Below, piece by piece: positions 32,198 through 42,206 of a stretch of 64,000 nucleotides of DNA. Under the pieces are notes generated by a model. That model worked only from the letters and a program-made list of their open reading frames with translations. It was not told where the DNA came from and did not search any database. Within the stretch, counting starts at the first letter, position 1. Each line of letters starts with the position of its first letter. The stretch is taken from contig DATNIB010000053.1 of assembly GCA_035604685.1 (NCBI GenBank), positions 1-64,000 of the forward strand. The letters are read 5' to 3'. The stretch comes from DATNIB01 sp035604685 (GTDB lineage Bacteria; Actinomycetota; Acidimicrobiia; Acidimicrobiales; RAAP-2). A program made the translations under genes and the position numbers.

Positions 32198-35100
32198 ATG
32201 GACCGCGCCACCGCCAGCCAGTACGGCGACCTCGAGCGCCTGATCGACGGCGGGCAGGCGGCCAGCCCACTCGATCGGGTCACGGTCGCCGTGCCCGGTC
32301 GGGCGACCGGCGTCCACCTGCGCCGGGCGCTGGGCACCACTCGAGGGCTCTGCAACGTGGTCTTCCGCACGATGCACGACCTGGTGTCCGAGCTGGCTCG
32401 TCCCGCGCTGCCGGGCGGCGTGCGCGAGGCGAGCGCCTCGGTCGTGCGCGAGGCGCTCCGTCAGGTTCTCCTGGCCGAGCGTTCGGGACGCAGCGCGCTG
32501 GCTCACTCGCCGCGGGCGGTGGCCGAACTCGCCGGGGTGCTGGGGGACCTCTGGCTGGCGGACCCACGCGCCGTCGAATCGCTGCGTCGGGTGTCCGAGG
32601 ACGGGGCCGGATTGGTCGCGCTGCTCGACGCCGTCGACCGCCACCTGGCATCGCACGGGTTCGCCGACCCCGGATCGCTGATCGAGGTGGCGGCGGGCAT
32701 CCCCGACCCCGCGGGCGCGCTCGGCACCCTGGCGCTGTGGCGGCTGCCGACCTTGCCGGGCCGCCACCGCCTGTTCCTGGAGGCCCTGGCCGAGCATGGG
32801 TTGACGATCGCGCTGGCCGCGGGAGATACCGGTGCGGCACCGCTCGACCCGCGGGTCATCGCCTGCCGGGATCCGGACGAGGAGGTCCGGGCGGTCGTGC
32901 GCCTCCTCCTGGCGGCGGCGGACCGGGGGGTGCCGCTCTGGCGGATGGCCATCGTGCACCCCGCCGGTGACCGCTATCGACGGATCGCCCATCAGCAGCT
33001 GGCGCTGGCCGACGTGCCGGTCAGCGGGACCGCGTCGAGCGCGCTGAGCGAATCGGCGTCGGGCAGGGCGGCAATCGGTCTCCTGGCGCTGGCCGGCAGC
33101 ACCTGGCGTCGCGACGAGGTCATCCGCTGGCTGGAGTGCGCCCCCGTCACCACCGGACCCCGCGGCGTGCGGGCGCCCGTCGATCGTTGGGACGACGTGT
33201 CGGCCCGCGCGGGAGTGGTCGAAAGTCTCGACCAGTGGGCCGAGCGCCTCGAGCGGTTCGCCGCCATGGGCGCCGGGCGCCAGGACCACGTCGCCCGGAA
33301 TGCCTCGGAGTCCCAAGCGGCCCATCGACTGGCCGAGTTCGTCGCCACGCTGGCGCGGGAGGCCGATCTGGGTGAGCGGCGACGCTGGACGGACTTCTGT
33401 GACTGGATTCGTCGCCTCCTCGATCTCTACGTCCTTCCCGAGGATGGCGCCGCGGTGTGGCCGCCCATCGAACGCCTGGCGGCCCTGGACGTGCGACAGG
33501 TCATCGAAGATCTGAAGGCCCTCGACGCGGTGTCGGCCGGCACCGACCTGCCCTGGTTCCGACACACGCTGGCGGGCGAGCTGCGGTCCCGCCGGCTCCG
33601 ACGCGACCACGAGGGCGACGACGAGACCGACGCAGCGAACGACGTCCGGGCCCTGCCCGGCGCGACCGGCAGCGGGGTCTTCGTGGGCTCCTTCGCGGAC
33701 GCCCGCGGGCTCGGCTTCGAACATTGCTTCGCCGTCGGCCTGGCCGACGGCCTGGCCCCGGCGTATCTAGACGAGGGTCTCCTCCCCGACCTCGGGGGCG
33801 ACGCGCCACCGGGCTGGCCGACCACGCTCAACCGTCAGGAGGAGCAACGATCCGACTTCTGCGAGGCGCTGGCATCGGCCCGGGCCCCTGCAGTCGCGAC
33901 CTGGCCCCGGGTCGATCCGCGGACCGGCCGCGAGCTGACCCGGTCGCGCTGGCTCGACGGGCTGGCCTCCGAGGAGGTGGCGTCCTTCGAGGCCGGGCTG
34001 CGCGGCGTGGTGGCCGGCCAGCCGGCCGCGTCGGGCGCGGACCGGCGGTTGGCGCTCCTCTTCGACGCCGCCGGTCGCTCGATCGATCTGCGCGGGCATT
34101 CCCTGGTGACGGACGCGGGACCGGGCGCGGACCCGCTCGACGTCATCGCACTGCGCGAGGCGTACGGGGCGGCGGTCGCCCGGCAGTCCCCCGAGTTCAG
34201 CCGGTTCGATGGGTACGTCGGCACGATCGGTGCGGAGGAGGCCGGGATCGACCGCGAGCTGTCGCCCACCCGGCTCGAGCAGTACGCGCAGTGCCCACGG
34301 AAGTTCTTGCTCGACCGCCAGCTCCACGTGTTGGCGCCGTTCCGGCCCGAGGCGAACGAGCAGATCGAGCCGCGCGACCGGGGCACGCTCATCCACGGCA
34401 TCCTCGAGGCCTACGTCCGCCAGCGGATCGAGCAGGGAGCCCCGGCCTCGCTCGAACGGCTGCTCGAGATCGGCCTCGAACAGTTCGGCGTGGCCGAGGC
34501 CGAGGGGCGGTGCGGCCTGCCGCTCATGGCCCACGTGGAGCGGCTGACCTTGCTGCGAGAGCTCCGTCGATTCTTCGACGAGGACGTCCTCCAACCCGTC
34601 GCCGTCGAACTGCGCTTCGGTGGGGCCGCCGCCAAGCACGACGTGGCGGACGACCGGCTCGACGTCGACGAACCCGACGGCGACGTCGAGTCCGAGTTCC
34701 CGCCGCTCGAGGTCGCGCTCGCCGACGGACGCCGCCTGCGGTTCGGGGGATCGATCGACCGGGTGGACCACGGCCCGGACGGGACGACCGTCGTCAGCGA
34801 CTACAAGACGGGGAGCCAGCGCGACCTGGCAAAGCTCCGCCACGACCCGGTCGCCGGCGGCACCAAGCTGCAGCTACCGATCTACGCCATGGCGGCGCGG
34901 GCCTACCTCGACCCTGCCGGCGAGGTGAAGGCTCGCTACTGGCTCACGTCCTGGCAGCGCAGTTCCCCCTCCTATGAGTGCGATCTCTCCCCCGAGCTCG
35001 AAGAACGCGCCAAGGAGGCGATGGGTCTCATCGTCTCGGGCATCGAGTCCGGCGCGTTTCCCGGCGTCCCGGGCGAGCTCGACACCATGCCCGGCGGCAC

Positions 35101-35284
35101 CTTCGAAAACTGCCGCTTCTGCGACTTCGACCGCTTGTGCCCCGCGGACCGGGACCGCCGGTGGGCGACGGTGCGAGAGAGCCCGCTGGTCGCACCCGTC
35201 GTCGAGCTGAAGGAGGAAGAGCCGCCGGCCGGCATGGAGGGCATGGTCCGCGGTGTGCCCCTCGCAGACGGGTCGGGGACGTGA
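32198..35284 (+). CDS. addB: AddB-like subunit of a recombination helicase-nuclease
   Basis: A 1028-residue partner of AddA for end resection before homologous recombination. The N-terminal part resembles a UvrD-type fold without a Walker A motif (VTVAVPGRATGVHLRRAL in its place). The C-terminal PD-(D/E)XK nuclease has GSIDRVDHGPDGTTVVSDYKTGS. Four cysteines that match the iron-sulfur staple of AddB are at 699 (AQCPRKFL) and 972, 975, 981 (CRFCDFDRLC). Its TGA overlaps the addA GTG by four bases. Assignment to the AddB branch rather than another RecB-like family is from architecture. Confidence 0.85.
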   Translation: MDRATASQYGDLERLIDGGQAASPLDRVTVAVPGRATGVHLRRALGTTRGLCNVVFRTMHDLVSELARPALPGGVREASASVVREALRQVLLAERSGRSALAHSPRAVAELAGVLGDLWLADPRAVESLRRVSEDGAGLVALLDAVDRHLASHGFADPGSLIEVAAGIPDPAGALGTLALWRLPTLPGRHRLFLEALAEHGLTIALAAGDTGAAPLDPRVIACRDPDEEVRAVVRLLLAAADRGVPLWRMAIVHPAGDRYRRIAHQQLALADVPVSGTASSALSESASGRAAIGLLALAGSTWRRDEVIRWLECAPVTTGPRGVRAPVDRWDDVSARAGVVESLDQWAERLERFAAMGAGRQDHVARNASESQAAHRLAEFVATLAREADLGERRRWTDFCDWIRRLLDLYVLPEDGAAVWPPIERLAALDVRQVIEDLKALDAVSAGTDLPWFRHTLAGELRSRRLRRDHEGDDETDAANDVRALPGATGSGVFVGSFADARGLGFEHCFAVGLADGLAPAYLDEGLLPDLGGDAPPGWPTTLNRQEEQRSDFCEALASARAPAVATWPRVDPRTGRELTRSRWLDGLASEEVASFEAGLRGVVAGQPAASGADRRLALLFDAAGRSIDLRGHSLVTDAGPGADPLDVIALREAYGAAVARQSPEFSRFDGYVGTIGAEEAGIDRELSPTRLEQYAQCPRKFLLDRQLHVLAPFRPEANEQIEPRDRGTLIHGILEAYVRQRIEQGAPASLERLLEIGLEQFGVAEAEGRCGLPLMAHVERLTLLRELRRFFDEDVLQPVAVELRFGGAAAKHDVADDRLDVDEPDGDVESEFPPLEVALADGRRLRFGGSIDRVDHGPDGTTVVSDYKTGSQRDLAKLRHDPVAGGTKLQLPIYAMAARAYLDPAGEVKARYWLTSWQRSSPSYECDLSPELEERAKEAMGLIVSGIESGAFPGVPGELDTMPGGTFENCRFCDFDRLCPADRDRRWATVRESPLVAPVVELKEEEPPAGMEGMVRGVPLADGSGT

Positions 35285-38200
35285 TCGCGACCCCCGCCCC
35301 GTTGGCCGACGCGGCGGCCCGGCAGCGGATCGTCGATGATCTCGACTGCGAACTGGCCGTCGACGCCGCCGCGGGCAGCGGCAAGACGACGGTGCTCGTG
35401 CAGCGCGTCGTGTCGCTCGTGCGTTCCAAGCGCGTCCCGATGCGGGCCATCGCCGCCATCACCTTCACCGAGGCCGCCGCGGCAGAACTGCGAACCCGGC
35501 TGCGGGTGGCCCTCACCGACGCCGGCCGGACCGACCCCGACCTGGCCAGCGCGGTCCACGAGGTCGACGAAGCCGCGGTCAGCACGATCCACGCCTTCGC
35601 GCGACGGATCCTCGTCGAGCACTGGCTGTCGGCGGGCCTCCCGCCGCGCGTCGACGTGCTCGACGCCCCGGCCGAGCAGATCGAGCAGCGGGTCCGCTGG
35701 CGGGAGTTCACGAACGAGCTCCTGGCCGACCCCGACGCGGGTCCCATGCTCGTGCGCGCGTTCGCCACGGGCCTCCGCCTGAGCAACCTGCCCGAGGTCG
35801 CCGGGGCCCTGTCGTCGCAGCACCACCGGCTCGACGACCGGGTCCGCAGTGCGCTGGCCGCCGAGCGCCTGCTCCGGGCCGACCCGCCGGTCGACCTGGG
35901 TCCGCTCGTCGTCGCGCTCGACGACGCCCTGGCCTATCTCCCGCACTGCACCGATGACCGGGACGCGCTGCTGGCGCATCTCCAATCGGCGGTGGACACG
36001 GCGCGGCGGCGAATCCTTCGCCTGGCGCCGGGCGACGACGTCACGGCGCTGTCGGTGCTCGACGACCTGGCCAAGCTCTCCTGCGCCAACGGCAAGGCCA
36101 ACAGCTGGACGTGCCCCGTCCAGGACGTGCGCGACCAATGCCAGGCGGCCGAAGACGTCCGGAACAAGATCCTGGCGGAGGTCCGCCAATCGGTGACGGC
36201 CGACCTCTTGTGGCGGATGGCCGAATGGGCCGTCCGCTGCGCCAGGCAACGGCACGACGAGGGGAGGCTCACGTTCCACGACCTGCTCGTCGAGACCTGC
36301 CGGCTTCTGCGGGACGACGCGAACGTCCGGCGCGCGGTGCGCGCCCGGTATCGGTGCCTGCTCATCGACGAGTTCCAGGACACCGACCCGCTGCAGGTCG
36401 AGCTGGCCGAGCTCCTGAGAACCGCTCCGCACGACCCGGCCGAGGAGACCGGGCCGGCGCGGCTGTTCGTGGTGGGCGATCCCGAACAGTCGATCTACCG
36501 GTTCCGCGGCGCCGACCTCGCACTGTTCATCGACACCGTCGACGCGCTGGAGGACCGGCTCGAACTCGCCTCCAACTTCCGTTCGGTGCCCGGCGTCCTC
36601 GACTGGGTGGACGAGCTCTTCGGGCGTTCGGATTGGGACGGGGGGAACGGCCCGGGCACCGTCCACCGGGCGCTGTCGGCCGTCCGCGACGCGCCCGACC
36701 AGCGGGGCCACCCGTCGGTGGTCCTCTACGGGGACGCCTCTCGGGTCCCAGCGTCCCAGGTCCGCCAGTTGGGCGCAGAGGAGACCGCGCAGCTCATGCG
36801 CCGGGTCGTCGATGAGGCCTGGCTCGTGCAGGAGCCCAGCGCCAAGGCGGTCACACCCCGGCCCGTGCGGTTCGGGGACGTCGCCATCCTCATCCCGACC
36901 CGCACCTCGCTCCCCGCGCTCGAGCGCGCGCTCGAAGACGCCGCCGTCCCCTATCGGCTGGAGGGGGTCTCGCTGGTGTGGGCCGCGCAAGAGGTCCGGG
37001 ACCTGTTGGCCATCTTGCGTGCGGCCGAGGACCCGGCCGATGCGGTCGCCGTCGTGGCCGCGCTTCGGACGGCCGCGCTGGCCTGCGGCGACGACGACCT
37101 CGTGCGGTTCCATTCCGAGGCCACGTCCTGGGACCCGCGTGGGCTCACCGACGCGGTCGACGAGGACGATCGGGTCGTGCGCGCGATGCGGCTCCTGGCG
37201 GAGCTCCACGCGCGACGGATGTGGCTCGAACCCTCCCAGCTCGTCTCTCTCGTGCTCGAGCGGCTCCATCTCTTCGATCTGGCGCTCGTACACGAGCGCC
37301 CACGCGACCACTGGCAGCGGCTGCGTTGGGTGCTGGACCAGGCCCGGGCCTTCGACGAGGCGATCGGCGGCACGCTGGGCGACTTCCTGACATGGATCGA
37401 CCTGCGCCAGGACGAAGGATGGAGCAGCTCGCTCGGGCCGCCCGAGCCCGACGATGACGCCGTGCGGGTCCTCACGATCCACGGCGCCAAAGGCCTCGAG
37501 TTCCCGGTCGTGTTCCTCACCGGACTCGAGGGGTTCGATCGCGGCCACCCGGCGGCCCGGGTGCTGTGGGACGACGCCGGTGTGCCCCGGGTCAGGATCG
37601 TCCGCGAGTTCGCGTCCCCCGGCTACGAAGCGCTGGCCGACACCGACAAGGACCTCGACGGTGACGAACGTCGCCGTCTCCTCTATGTCGCGATGACTCG
37701 GGCACGCGACCATCTCCTCGTCGATGTCTCGCGCAAGGACCAGACCGGCTCGCTGTTGATCCGGCTCGCCGCCGCCTGCCAGGAGTTTCCGGCGGCGTGG
37801 TGCCGGCCGCCGCAACCGGTCGAGCGCCCGTCGCTTTCACTCGCCGCTTCGGTCGAGCCGTCCCGCGCCGGCCCCGCCGACGGTGCGGCGGCTCACGCGC
37901 GATGGGTCGCGCAGCGGCGCGCCACCCTGGCGGCGGGCGCACGCCAACCGGCGTGGTCCGCCACCGCCCTCTCGGAGCGGCCCGGCGGACTCGCGCTGGA
38001 GGCCGAGGTCCACTCCACGCGCGACCCCTCCCAGGGACGCGACGAAGAGCCGGCCGGCCGGCTGGCGCCGCCGAGCGGGGAAGAGCAGCGCCTCGTCGGA
38101 CGCGCCGTGCACGACACGCTGGCCAAGGTGGACCTCCGAGGATGGGCGGACGGCCCCGCGGTCGAGGACGCGGGGCGATCCGAGGCACTGCGGCTCCTCG

Positions 38201-38685
38201 CCGAGACCGCCACCCGGGCGCAGGGACTCGAAGAGGCGCGGGCGGCCGACGTGGCCCGACTCGCTCGCCGGGCGCTCGGAGCGCCCACGGTCCGAGCACT
38301 GGCCGGCGTGCGACACTTCCGCGAGCTGCCGCTGGCCGCGCCGGTCGAACCCGGGAACGGGGACGCCGGGGTGATCGAGGGATTCGCCGATCTGGTCGGG
38401 CAACTGGTCGACGGGCTGGTGGTGGTCGACTTCAAGACGTTCGTCGACCGGCACACCCGATCGCACGCGACCAACCCCGAACACCTTCGACAGGTCGCGG
38501 CGTATGCCTACGCGCTGCGTTGCGCCACCGGACTGCCGGTCACCCGCGCGGTCGTCTGCTACCTGTTCGACGACGGGGCAGACGAGGTTGCACTGATGGG
38601 CGAAGCGCTCGACGCGGCGATCGCCGACGTGCTCGACGCCGCGCGCCGGGCCGCGCGCGAAGGGTTGGCTAGCCCGTCCCGCTGA
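35281..38685 (+). CDS. addA: AddA-like UvrD/Rep helicase with C-terminal nuclease
   Basis: A 1134-residue SF1A helicase-nuclease. GTG at 35281 overlaps the addB stop (GTGA). Motifs in order are Walker A AAAGSGKTT (residues 29-37), AITFTEAAAAELR, STIHAFARRIL, the DEXQ box LLIDEFQDTDPLQVELAE (about residue 360), VGDPEQSIYRFRGAD, VLTIHGAKGLEFPVVFL and LLYVAMTRARDHLLV. The C-terminal nuclease has GLVVVDFKTF near residue 1050 and LRQVAAYAYAL. With addB it would process double-strand breaks. Its 3' end overlaps the convergent rmuC by 17 bases. Confidence 0.92.
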   Translation: MIATPAPLADAAARQRIVDDLDCELAVDAAAGSGKTTVLVQRVVSLVRSKRVPMRAIAAITFTEAAAAELRTRLRVALTDAGRTDPDLASAVHEVDEAAVSTIHAFARRILVEHWLSAGLPPRVDVLDAPAEQIEQRVRWREFTNELLADPDAGPMLVRAFATGLRLSNLPEVAGALSSQHHRLDDRVRSALAAERLLRADPPVDLGPLVVALDDALAYLPHCTDDRDALLAHLQSAVDTARRRILRLAPGDDVTALSVLDDLAKLSCANGKANSWTCPVQDVRDQCQAAEDVRNKILAEVRQSVTADLLWRMAEWAVRCARQRHDEGRLTFHDLLVETCRLLRDDANVRRAVRARYRCLLIDEFQDTDPLQVELAELLRTAPHDPAEETGPARLFVVGDPEQSIYRFRGADLALFIDTVDALEDRLELASNFRSVPGVLDWVDELFGRSDWDGGNGPGTVHRALSAVRDAPDQRGHPSVVLYGDASRVPASQVRQLGAEETAQLMRRVVDEAWLVQEPSAKAVTPRPVRFGDVAILIPTRTSLPALERALEDAAVPYRLEGVSLVWAAQEVRDLLAILRAAEDPADAVAVVAALRTAALACGDDDLVRFHSEATSWDPRGLTDAVDEDDRVVRAMRLLAELHARRMWLEPSQLVSLVLERLHLFDLALVHERPRDHWQRLRWVLDQARAFDEAIGGTLGDFLTWIDLRQDEGWSSSLGPPEPDDDAVRVLTIHGAKGLEFPVVFLTGLEGFDRGHPAARVLWDDAGVPRVRIVREFASPGYEALADTDKDLDGDERRRLLYVAMTRARDHLLVDVSRKDQTGSLLIRLAAACQEFPAAWCRPPQPVERPSLSLAASVEPSRAGPADGAAAHARWVAQRRATLAAGARQPAWSATALSERPGGLALEAEVHSTRDPSQGRDEEPAGRLAPPSGEEQRLVGRAVHDTLAKVDLRGWADGPAVEDAGRSEALRLLAETATRAQGLEEARAADVARLARRALGAPTVRALAGVRHFRELPLAAPVEPGNGDAGVIEGFADLVGQLVDGLVVVDFKTFVDRHTRSHATNPEHLRQVAAYAYALRCATGLPVTRAVVCYLFDDGADEVALMGEALDAAIADVLDAARRAAREGLASPSR

Positions 38686-40141
38686 GACCGGGCAGCTCGT
38701 CGGGGTCGACGGTCTCGACCGCCACGTCGACCACCAACGCCGGCCGACGGAAGGGCTGGTCCTCGACCACGTCGACCAGCAGCTCCGGCGCCTGGGGGAG
38801 ACGCGGCGTCGACGTCACGGGGTGCAGCTCGGGCAGGTCCTTCGCCCCGTGTCCGACGACCCCGAGATCGGGGAAGCGGCGAGCCGAGACGAGCACGCGC
38901 GACTCGAGCGAGCCGACGGCGTCGTTGAACGCTTCGACCGTGCCGCTCAGGTTTTTGTGCACCTTGGCCAGGTGACCGCCCAGGACCCGCAGCCGGTCAT
39001 AGAGCTCGGACCCGAGCTCTTGGACGGCTCGGGCGTTCTCGGCCAGCGCCTTCTCCTGCCACCCGAGGGCGATCGTCCGGAGCAACGCGATGAGCGAGGT
39101 GGGCGTCGCCAGCACCACCCCGCTGGCAAAGCCGTGCTCCATGAGCTCTTGGTCGTGCTCCAGGGCGGCCGCGAGGAGCGGGTCGCCCGGCACGAACGCG
39201 ACGACGAGCTCGGGTGAGCGGTCGAATTGCTGCCAGTACTCCTTCTTGGCGAGCTGGTCGACGTGGGTGCGCAGCTGGCGGGCATGGGTGACCAGGTGGA
39301 TCTCGCGGGTCGGCTCGTCGTCGGCTTCGATGGCCCGGAGGTACGCGTCCAGGGGGACCTTGGCGTCGATCACGATGCGCCCGCCGCCCGCCAGGTTCAC
39401 GACCATGTCCGGCCGCAGGCGACCCTCGTCGCTGTTCGTGGTGACCTGCTCCTCGAAGTCGCAGTGCAGGACCATGCCCGACATCTCGACCACGTTCTTC
39501 AGCTGCAGCTCTCCCCAGCGGCCGCGGGTCTGGGGCGCCCGCAGCGCGGTGACGAGGTTGCGTGTCTCCTTCTGCAGCGTCTCCTGGGAGGCACTGAGCT
39601 GGCGGACCTGGTTAGTCAAGCCGCTGTAGGCGCCCTGGCGGTCGAGCTCGAGTTGGCGGAGTCCCTGCTCGTAGCGGGTCAGCGTGTCCTGCAGGGGCTG
39701 GAGGAGCGTGGCGATCGCCTCTTGGCGCTGGCCCAGCTCACCTCGGGCCGACTCGTGGGCCTCCCGGAGTCGGGTGTCGGCCAGGGTGAGGAAGTGCTCG
39801 GAGTTCTGGCGCAGCGCGTCCCCCGACAGCTCCGCGAACCGGCCGATCAGCGCCTCCCGGTCCTGCTCGATGAGGGCGGCCCGCTCGTGCAGCGCGGTCC
39901 GGAGCTGCTCCACCTCGGCCGAGAGCCGGGCCTGATCGGCCCGCGCCTCGGAGAGGGTGCCGTGGGAGGCGGCCAACTGCGCCGTCTGGGCCGCGACCAC
40001 GGCTTGGGCGTCCGTCAGGCGAGCCTCGGCCGTGCGGGCCTGCACGGTCAGGCCGGCGTCGCGCCGCATGCGAACGACCCAGGCGATCGCCGCGCCGAGC
40101 AGCACGCCGAGCACGAGCCCGATGACGAGGCCCTCGCTCAT
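38669..40141 (-). CDS. rmuC: DNA recombination protein RmuC homologue
   Basis: RmuC-family proteins limit short-repeat DNA inversions and have a nuclease-like fold. ATG at 40141 (MSEGLVIGLVLGVLLG) gives 490 residues; the frame extends 300 codons further upstream but without family features. Residues 5-22 form a membrane helix, residues about 30-190 a long coiled coil, and the core domain has GRWGELQLKNVVEMSGM, GGGRIVIDAKVPLDAYL and ALAENARAVQELGSELYDRL. The last ~60 residues are not conserved. The gene is convergent with addA, another DNA-repair gene. Confidence 0.92.
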   Translation of the reverse strand: MSEGLVIGLVLGVLLGAAIAWVVRMRRDAGLTVQARTAEARLTDAQAVVAAQTAQLAASHGTLSEARADQARLSAEVEQLRTALHERAALIEQDREALIGRFAELSGDALRQNSEHFLTLADTRLREAHESARGELGQRQEAIATLLQPLQDTLTRYEQGLRQLELDRQGAYSGLTNQVRQLSASQETLQKETRNLVTALRAPQTRGRWGELQLKNVVEMSGMVLHCDFEEQVTTNSDEGRLRPDMVVNLAGGGRIVIDAKVPLDAYLRAIEADDEPTREIHLVTHARQLRTHVDQLAKKEYWQQFDRSPELVVAFVPGDPLLAAALEHDQELMEHGFASGVVLATPTSLIALLRTIALGWQEKALAENARAVQELGSELYDRLRVLGGHLAKVHKNLSGTVEAFNDAVGSLESRVLVSARRFPDLGVVGHGAKDLPELHPVTSTPRLPQAPELLVDVVEDQPFRRPALVVDVAVETVDPDELPGLSGTG

Positions 40142-40303
40142 CGTGCGCCTCGAGATCCTGTCCGATGCCCCCGACCTCGACGAAGCATGCGCGTGCGCCC
40201 AGCTGGAGGTGCCATGTTTCGCAGCGTACCGGGGGGGTGTATCAGCGATCGGGACCGTCGGCGTCACCCGGGCGCCACCGACCGGGCCCAGCGCCGAACC
40301 CGG

Positions 40304-40309
40304 TACCGT
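40304..40309 (+). promoter_or_regulatory. -10 element (TACCGT) of phoU
   Basis: TACCGT lies 6 bases before the GTG at 40316. The distance and the lack of a ribosome binding site suggest a leaderless mRNA and support that start. Confidence 0.5.
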
Positions 40310-40315
40310 AGGTCG

Positions 40316-41116
40316 GTGGCTCGTTCCTTCGGCACCGGCATGCGGCGCGGTCGATCGCGTGCGGTCCCCATTCCCGACGTCCGTCCGACCGAATCGGTCG
40401 AGCCTGATCCGGTCCCGACCTGGCTGGGGGCCGACCCGGCCGGACGCGGCGCCGCCGAGGGAATCGGGACGAGCGGCGCCGCCGTGCTGGCCGAGATCGA
40501 CCGGCTGTTCGTCCAGGCCTTCGCGCTGGTCGGCGAAGCCATCGCCGGGGCCACCCACGCCCTGCTGGCGGCCGACCGCGAGGCCGCCAAGCAGCTCATG
40601 CACCGAGACGAGCTGGTGGACCAGCTCAGCCACCAGATCGCCGGGCTGGCCCAGGAACGCCTCTTGTCCGGAGAGGGGTCGTTGCAGGAACGCCGCGAAC
40701 TGTTGGCGGTGCTGCGGATGCTGCCGGACCTGGAGCGCAACGGGGACCTGGCCGAGCACATCGCCCGGCGGGCCGCCCGGGGCCTCGGCGTCGAGATGTC
40801 GGCGCGCAGCCGGGGGCTCGTCGAACGCATGGGCGAGGTGGCGACGACGATCTGGCGGAGCACCGCCGACGTCTTCGCGTCCCGCTCGGTGGCTCAGGCG
40901 GTGCTGGTCGACGACCTGGACGACGAGATGGACGACCTGCACGTGACGCTCACCGCCGAGGTGGCGACGGGCACGATGCCGCTGCCGGTGGCGATCGAGC
41001 TGGCCATGGTCGCCCGGTTCTTCGAGCGCTTCGGCGACCACGCGGTGAGCCTGGCCCGGCGGATGGCGGCCCTCATCAGCGGCGGCCCGGAGCCCGGCAC
41101 CTCGGGACCCGACTGA
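40316..41116 (+). CDS. phoU: PhoU-domain protein
   Basis: PhoU proteins negatively control phosphate uptake through the Pst transporter and the PhoR sensor. The 266-residue product has a ~50-residue Pro/Arg-rich N-terminus and then two helical repeats. The first has EIDRLFVQAFALVGEAIAGATHAL and RMLPDLERNGDLAEHIARRA; the second has DDLDDEMDDLHVTL and ELAMVARFFERFGDHAVSLARR, both with the metal-binding E-R-x-GDH-type motif. GTG at 40316 is favoured by the TACCGT element; ATG at 40340 is an alternative. No pst genes are in the window. Confidence 0.9.
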   Translation: MARSFGTGMRRGRSRAVPIPDVRPTESVEPDPVPTWLGADPAGRGAAEGIGTSGAAVLAEIDRLFVQAFALVGEAIAGATHALLAADREAAKQLMHRDELVDQLSHQIAGLAQERLLSGEGSLQERRELLAVLRMLPDLERNGDLAEHIARRAARGLGVEMSARSRGLVERMGEVATTIWRSTADVFASRSVAQAVLVDDLDDEMDDLHVTLTAEVATGTMPLPVAIELAMVARFFERFGDHAVSLARRMAALISGGPEPGTSGPD

Positions 41117-41123
41117 CCGCAGC

Positions 41124-42149
41124 TCAGAAGCGGAGCTCGACCAGCGCCTCGGCGATCTGGACAGCGTTGAGCGCCGCCCCCTTGCGGAGGTTGTCCCCGC
41201 TCAAGAACAGCGCCAGCCCGTGGGGCGTCCCGTGGGCCCGCCGCACCCGTCCGACCAGGGACACGTTGCCCCCGGCCGCCTGGAGCGGCGTCGGGATCTT
41301 GGAGAGCGCGACCCCGGGCGCGTGCGCCAGGCACTCGCGGGCGCGATCGGGCGAGAGATCCCGCTCGAACTCCGCGACGATCGCCATCGAATGGCCGGTG
41401 AACACCGGAACGCGCACGCAGGTGCAGGTGACCACCAGGCCGGGCAGATCGAGGATCTTGCGGCTCTCGTTGCGAAACTTCTGCTCCTCGTCGGTCTCCT
41501 CGGAGTCGTCGTCGACGATCGAGCCGGCCAGCGGGACCACGTTGTGCGCGATCGTCGCCGGGAACTTGGCGTGGGCCGGGAACTCGACGGCGCCGCCGTC
41601 GAAGGTGAGCTCGGCCGCCACGTCGACGGTCTTCGCCAACTGCTCGGCCAGCTCGGCCACGCCCGCCTTCCCCGAGCCCGAGACCGCCTGGTAGGAGGAA
41701 ACGACGAGGCGGCAAAGGCCGGCCTCGTCGTGCAGGGCCTTCAGCACGGGCATCGCCACCATGACGGTGCAGTTGGGGTTGGCCACGATGCCCTTGGGCG
41801 TGCTGCGCAGCGCGTCGCGGTTCACCTCGGGCACGACGAGCGGGACGTCGGGGTCCATGCGCCAGGCAGACGAGTTGTCCACCACGAGCGCCCCGGCGGC
41901 GGCCAGGCGCGGGCTCAGCTCACGCGACGAGGCCGCACCCGCCGAGCACAGCGCGATGTCGATGCCCGAGAGGTCCGCGGTGGCGGCGTCCTCGACCTCG
42001 ACCTCGCCGTCGCCCCAGGGGAGCCGCGAGCCCGCCGAGCGGGCGGAGGCGAGGAACCGCACGTCGTCGACCGGGAAGGCCCGTTCGACGAGCATCCCCC
42101 GCATGACGGTGCCCACCTGGCCCGTTGCCCCGACGACGGCGACCCGCAT
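41124..42149 (-). CDS. asd: Aspartate-semialdehyde dehydrogenase
   Basis: Reduces aspartyl phosphate to aspartate semialdehyde with NADPH, second step to lysine, threonine, methionine and diaminopimelate. The 341-residue product begins with the NADP motif VAVVGATGQVGTVMRGML, has the active-site Cys in GIVANPNCTVMVAM near residue 132, and the acid/base His in FTGHSMAIVAEF near residue 250. It lies 57 bases downstream of lysC, which does the preceding step. A TAGAAT element just before its ATG suggests an additional start of transcription. Confidence 0.97.
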   Translation of the reverse strand: MRVAVVGATGQVGTVMRGMLVERAFPVDDVRFLASARSAGSRLPWGDGEVEVEDAATADLSGIDIALCSAGAASSRELSPRLAAAGALVVDNSSAWRMDPDVPLVVPEVNRDALRSTPKGIVANPNCTVMVAMPVLKALHDEAGLCRLVVSSYQAVSGSGKAGVAELAEQLAKTVDVAAELTFDGGAVEFPAHAKFPATIAHNVVPLAGSIVDDDSEETDEEQKFRNESRKILDLPGLVVTCTCVRVPVFTGHSMAIVAEFERDLSPDRARECLAHAPGVALSKIPTPLQAAGGNVSLVGRVRRAHGTPHGLALFLSGDNLRKGAALNAVQIAEALVELRF

Positions 42150-42155
42150 CCGGCG

Positions 42156-42161
42156 ATTCTA
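42156..42161 (-). promoter_or_regulatory. -10 element (TAGAAT) of asd
   Basis: TAGAAT on the minus strand lies 6 bases before the asd ATG at 42149, inside the short lysC-asd spacer, so asd may have its own leaderless transcript besides read-through from lysC. Confidence 0.5.
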
Positions 42162-42206
42162 CGGGACGGCGAGGCGAGGCCGACCCGAAGCGTCGGACCC
42201 GCGCCC

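Noticed and set aside
40142..41041. N-terminal 300-codon extension of rmuC
   Set aside because: The extension overlaps phoU on the other strand and has no RmuC features; the membrane helix of RmuC begins at the ATG at 40141.
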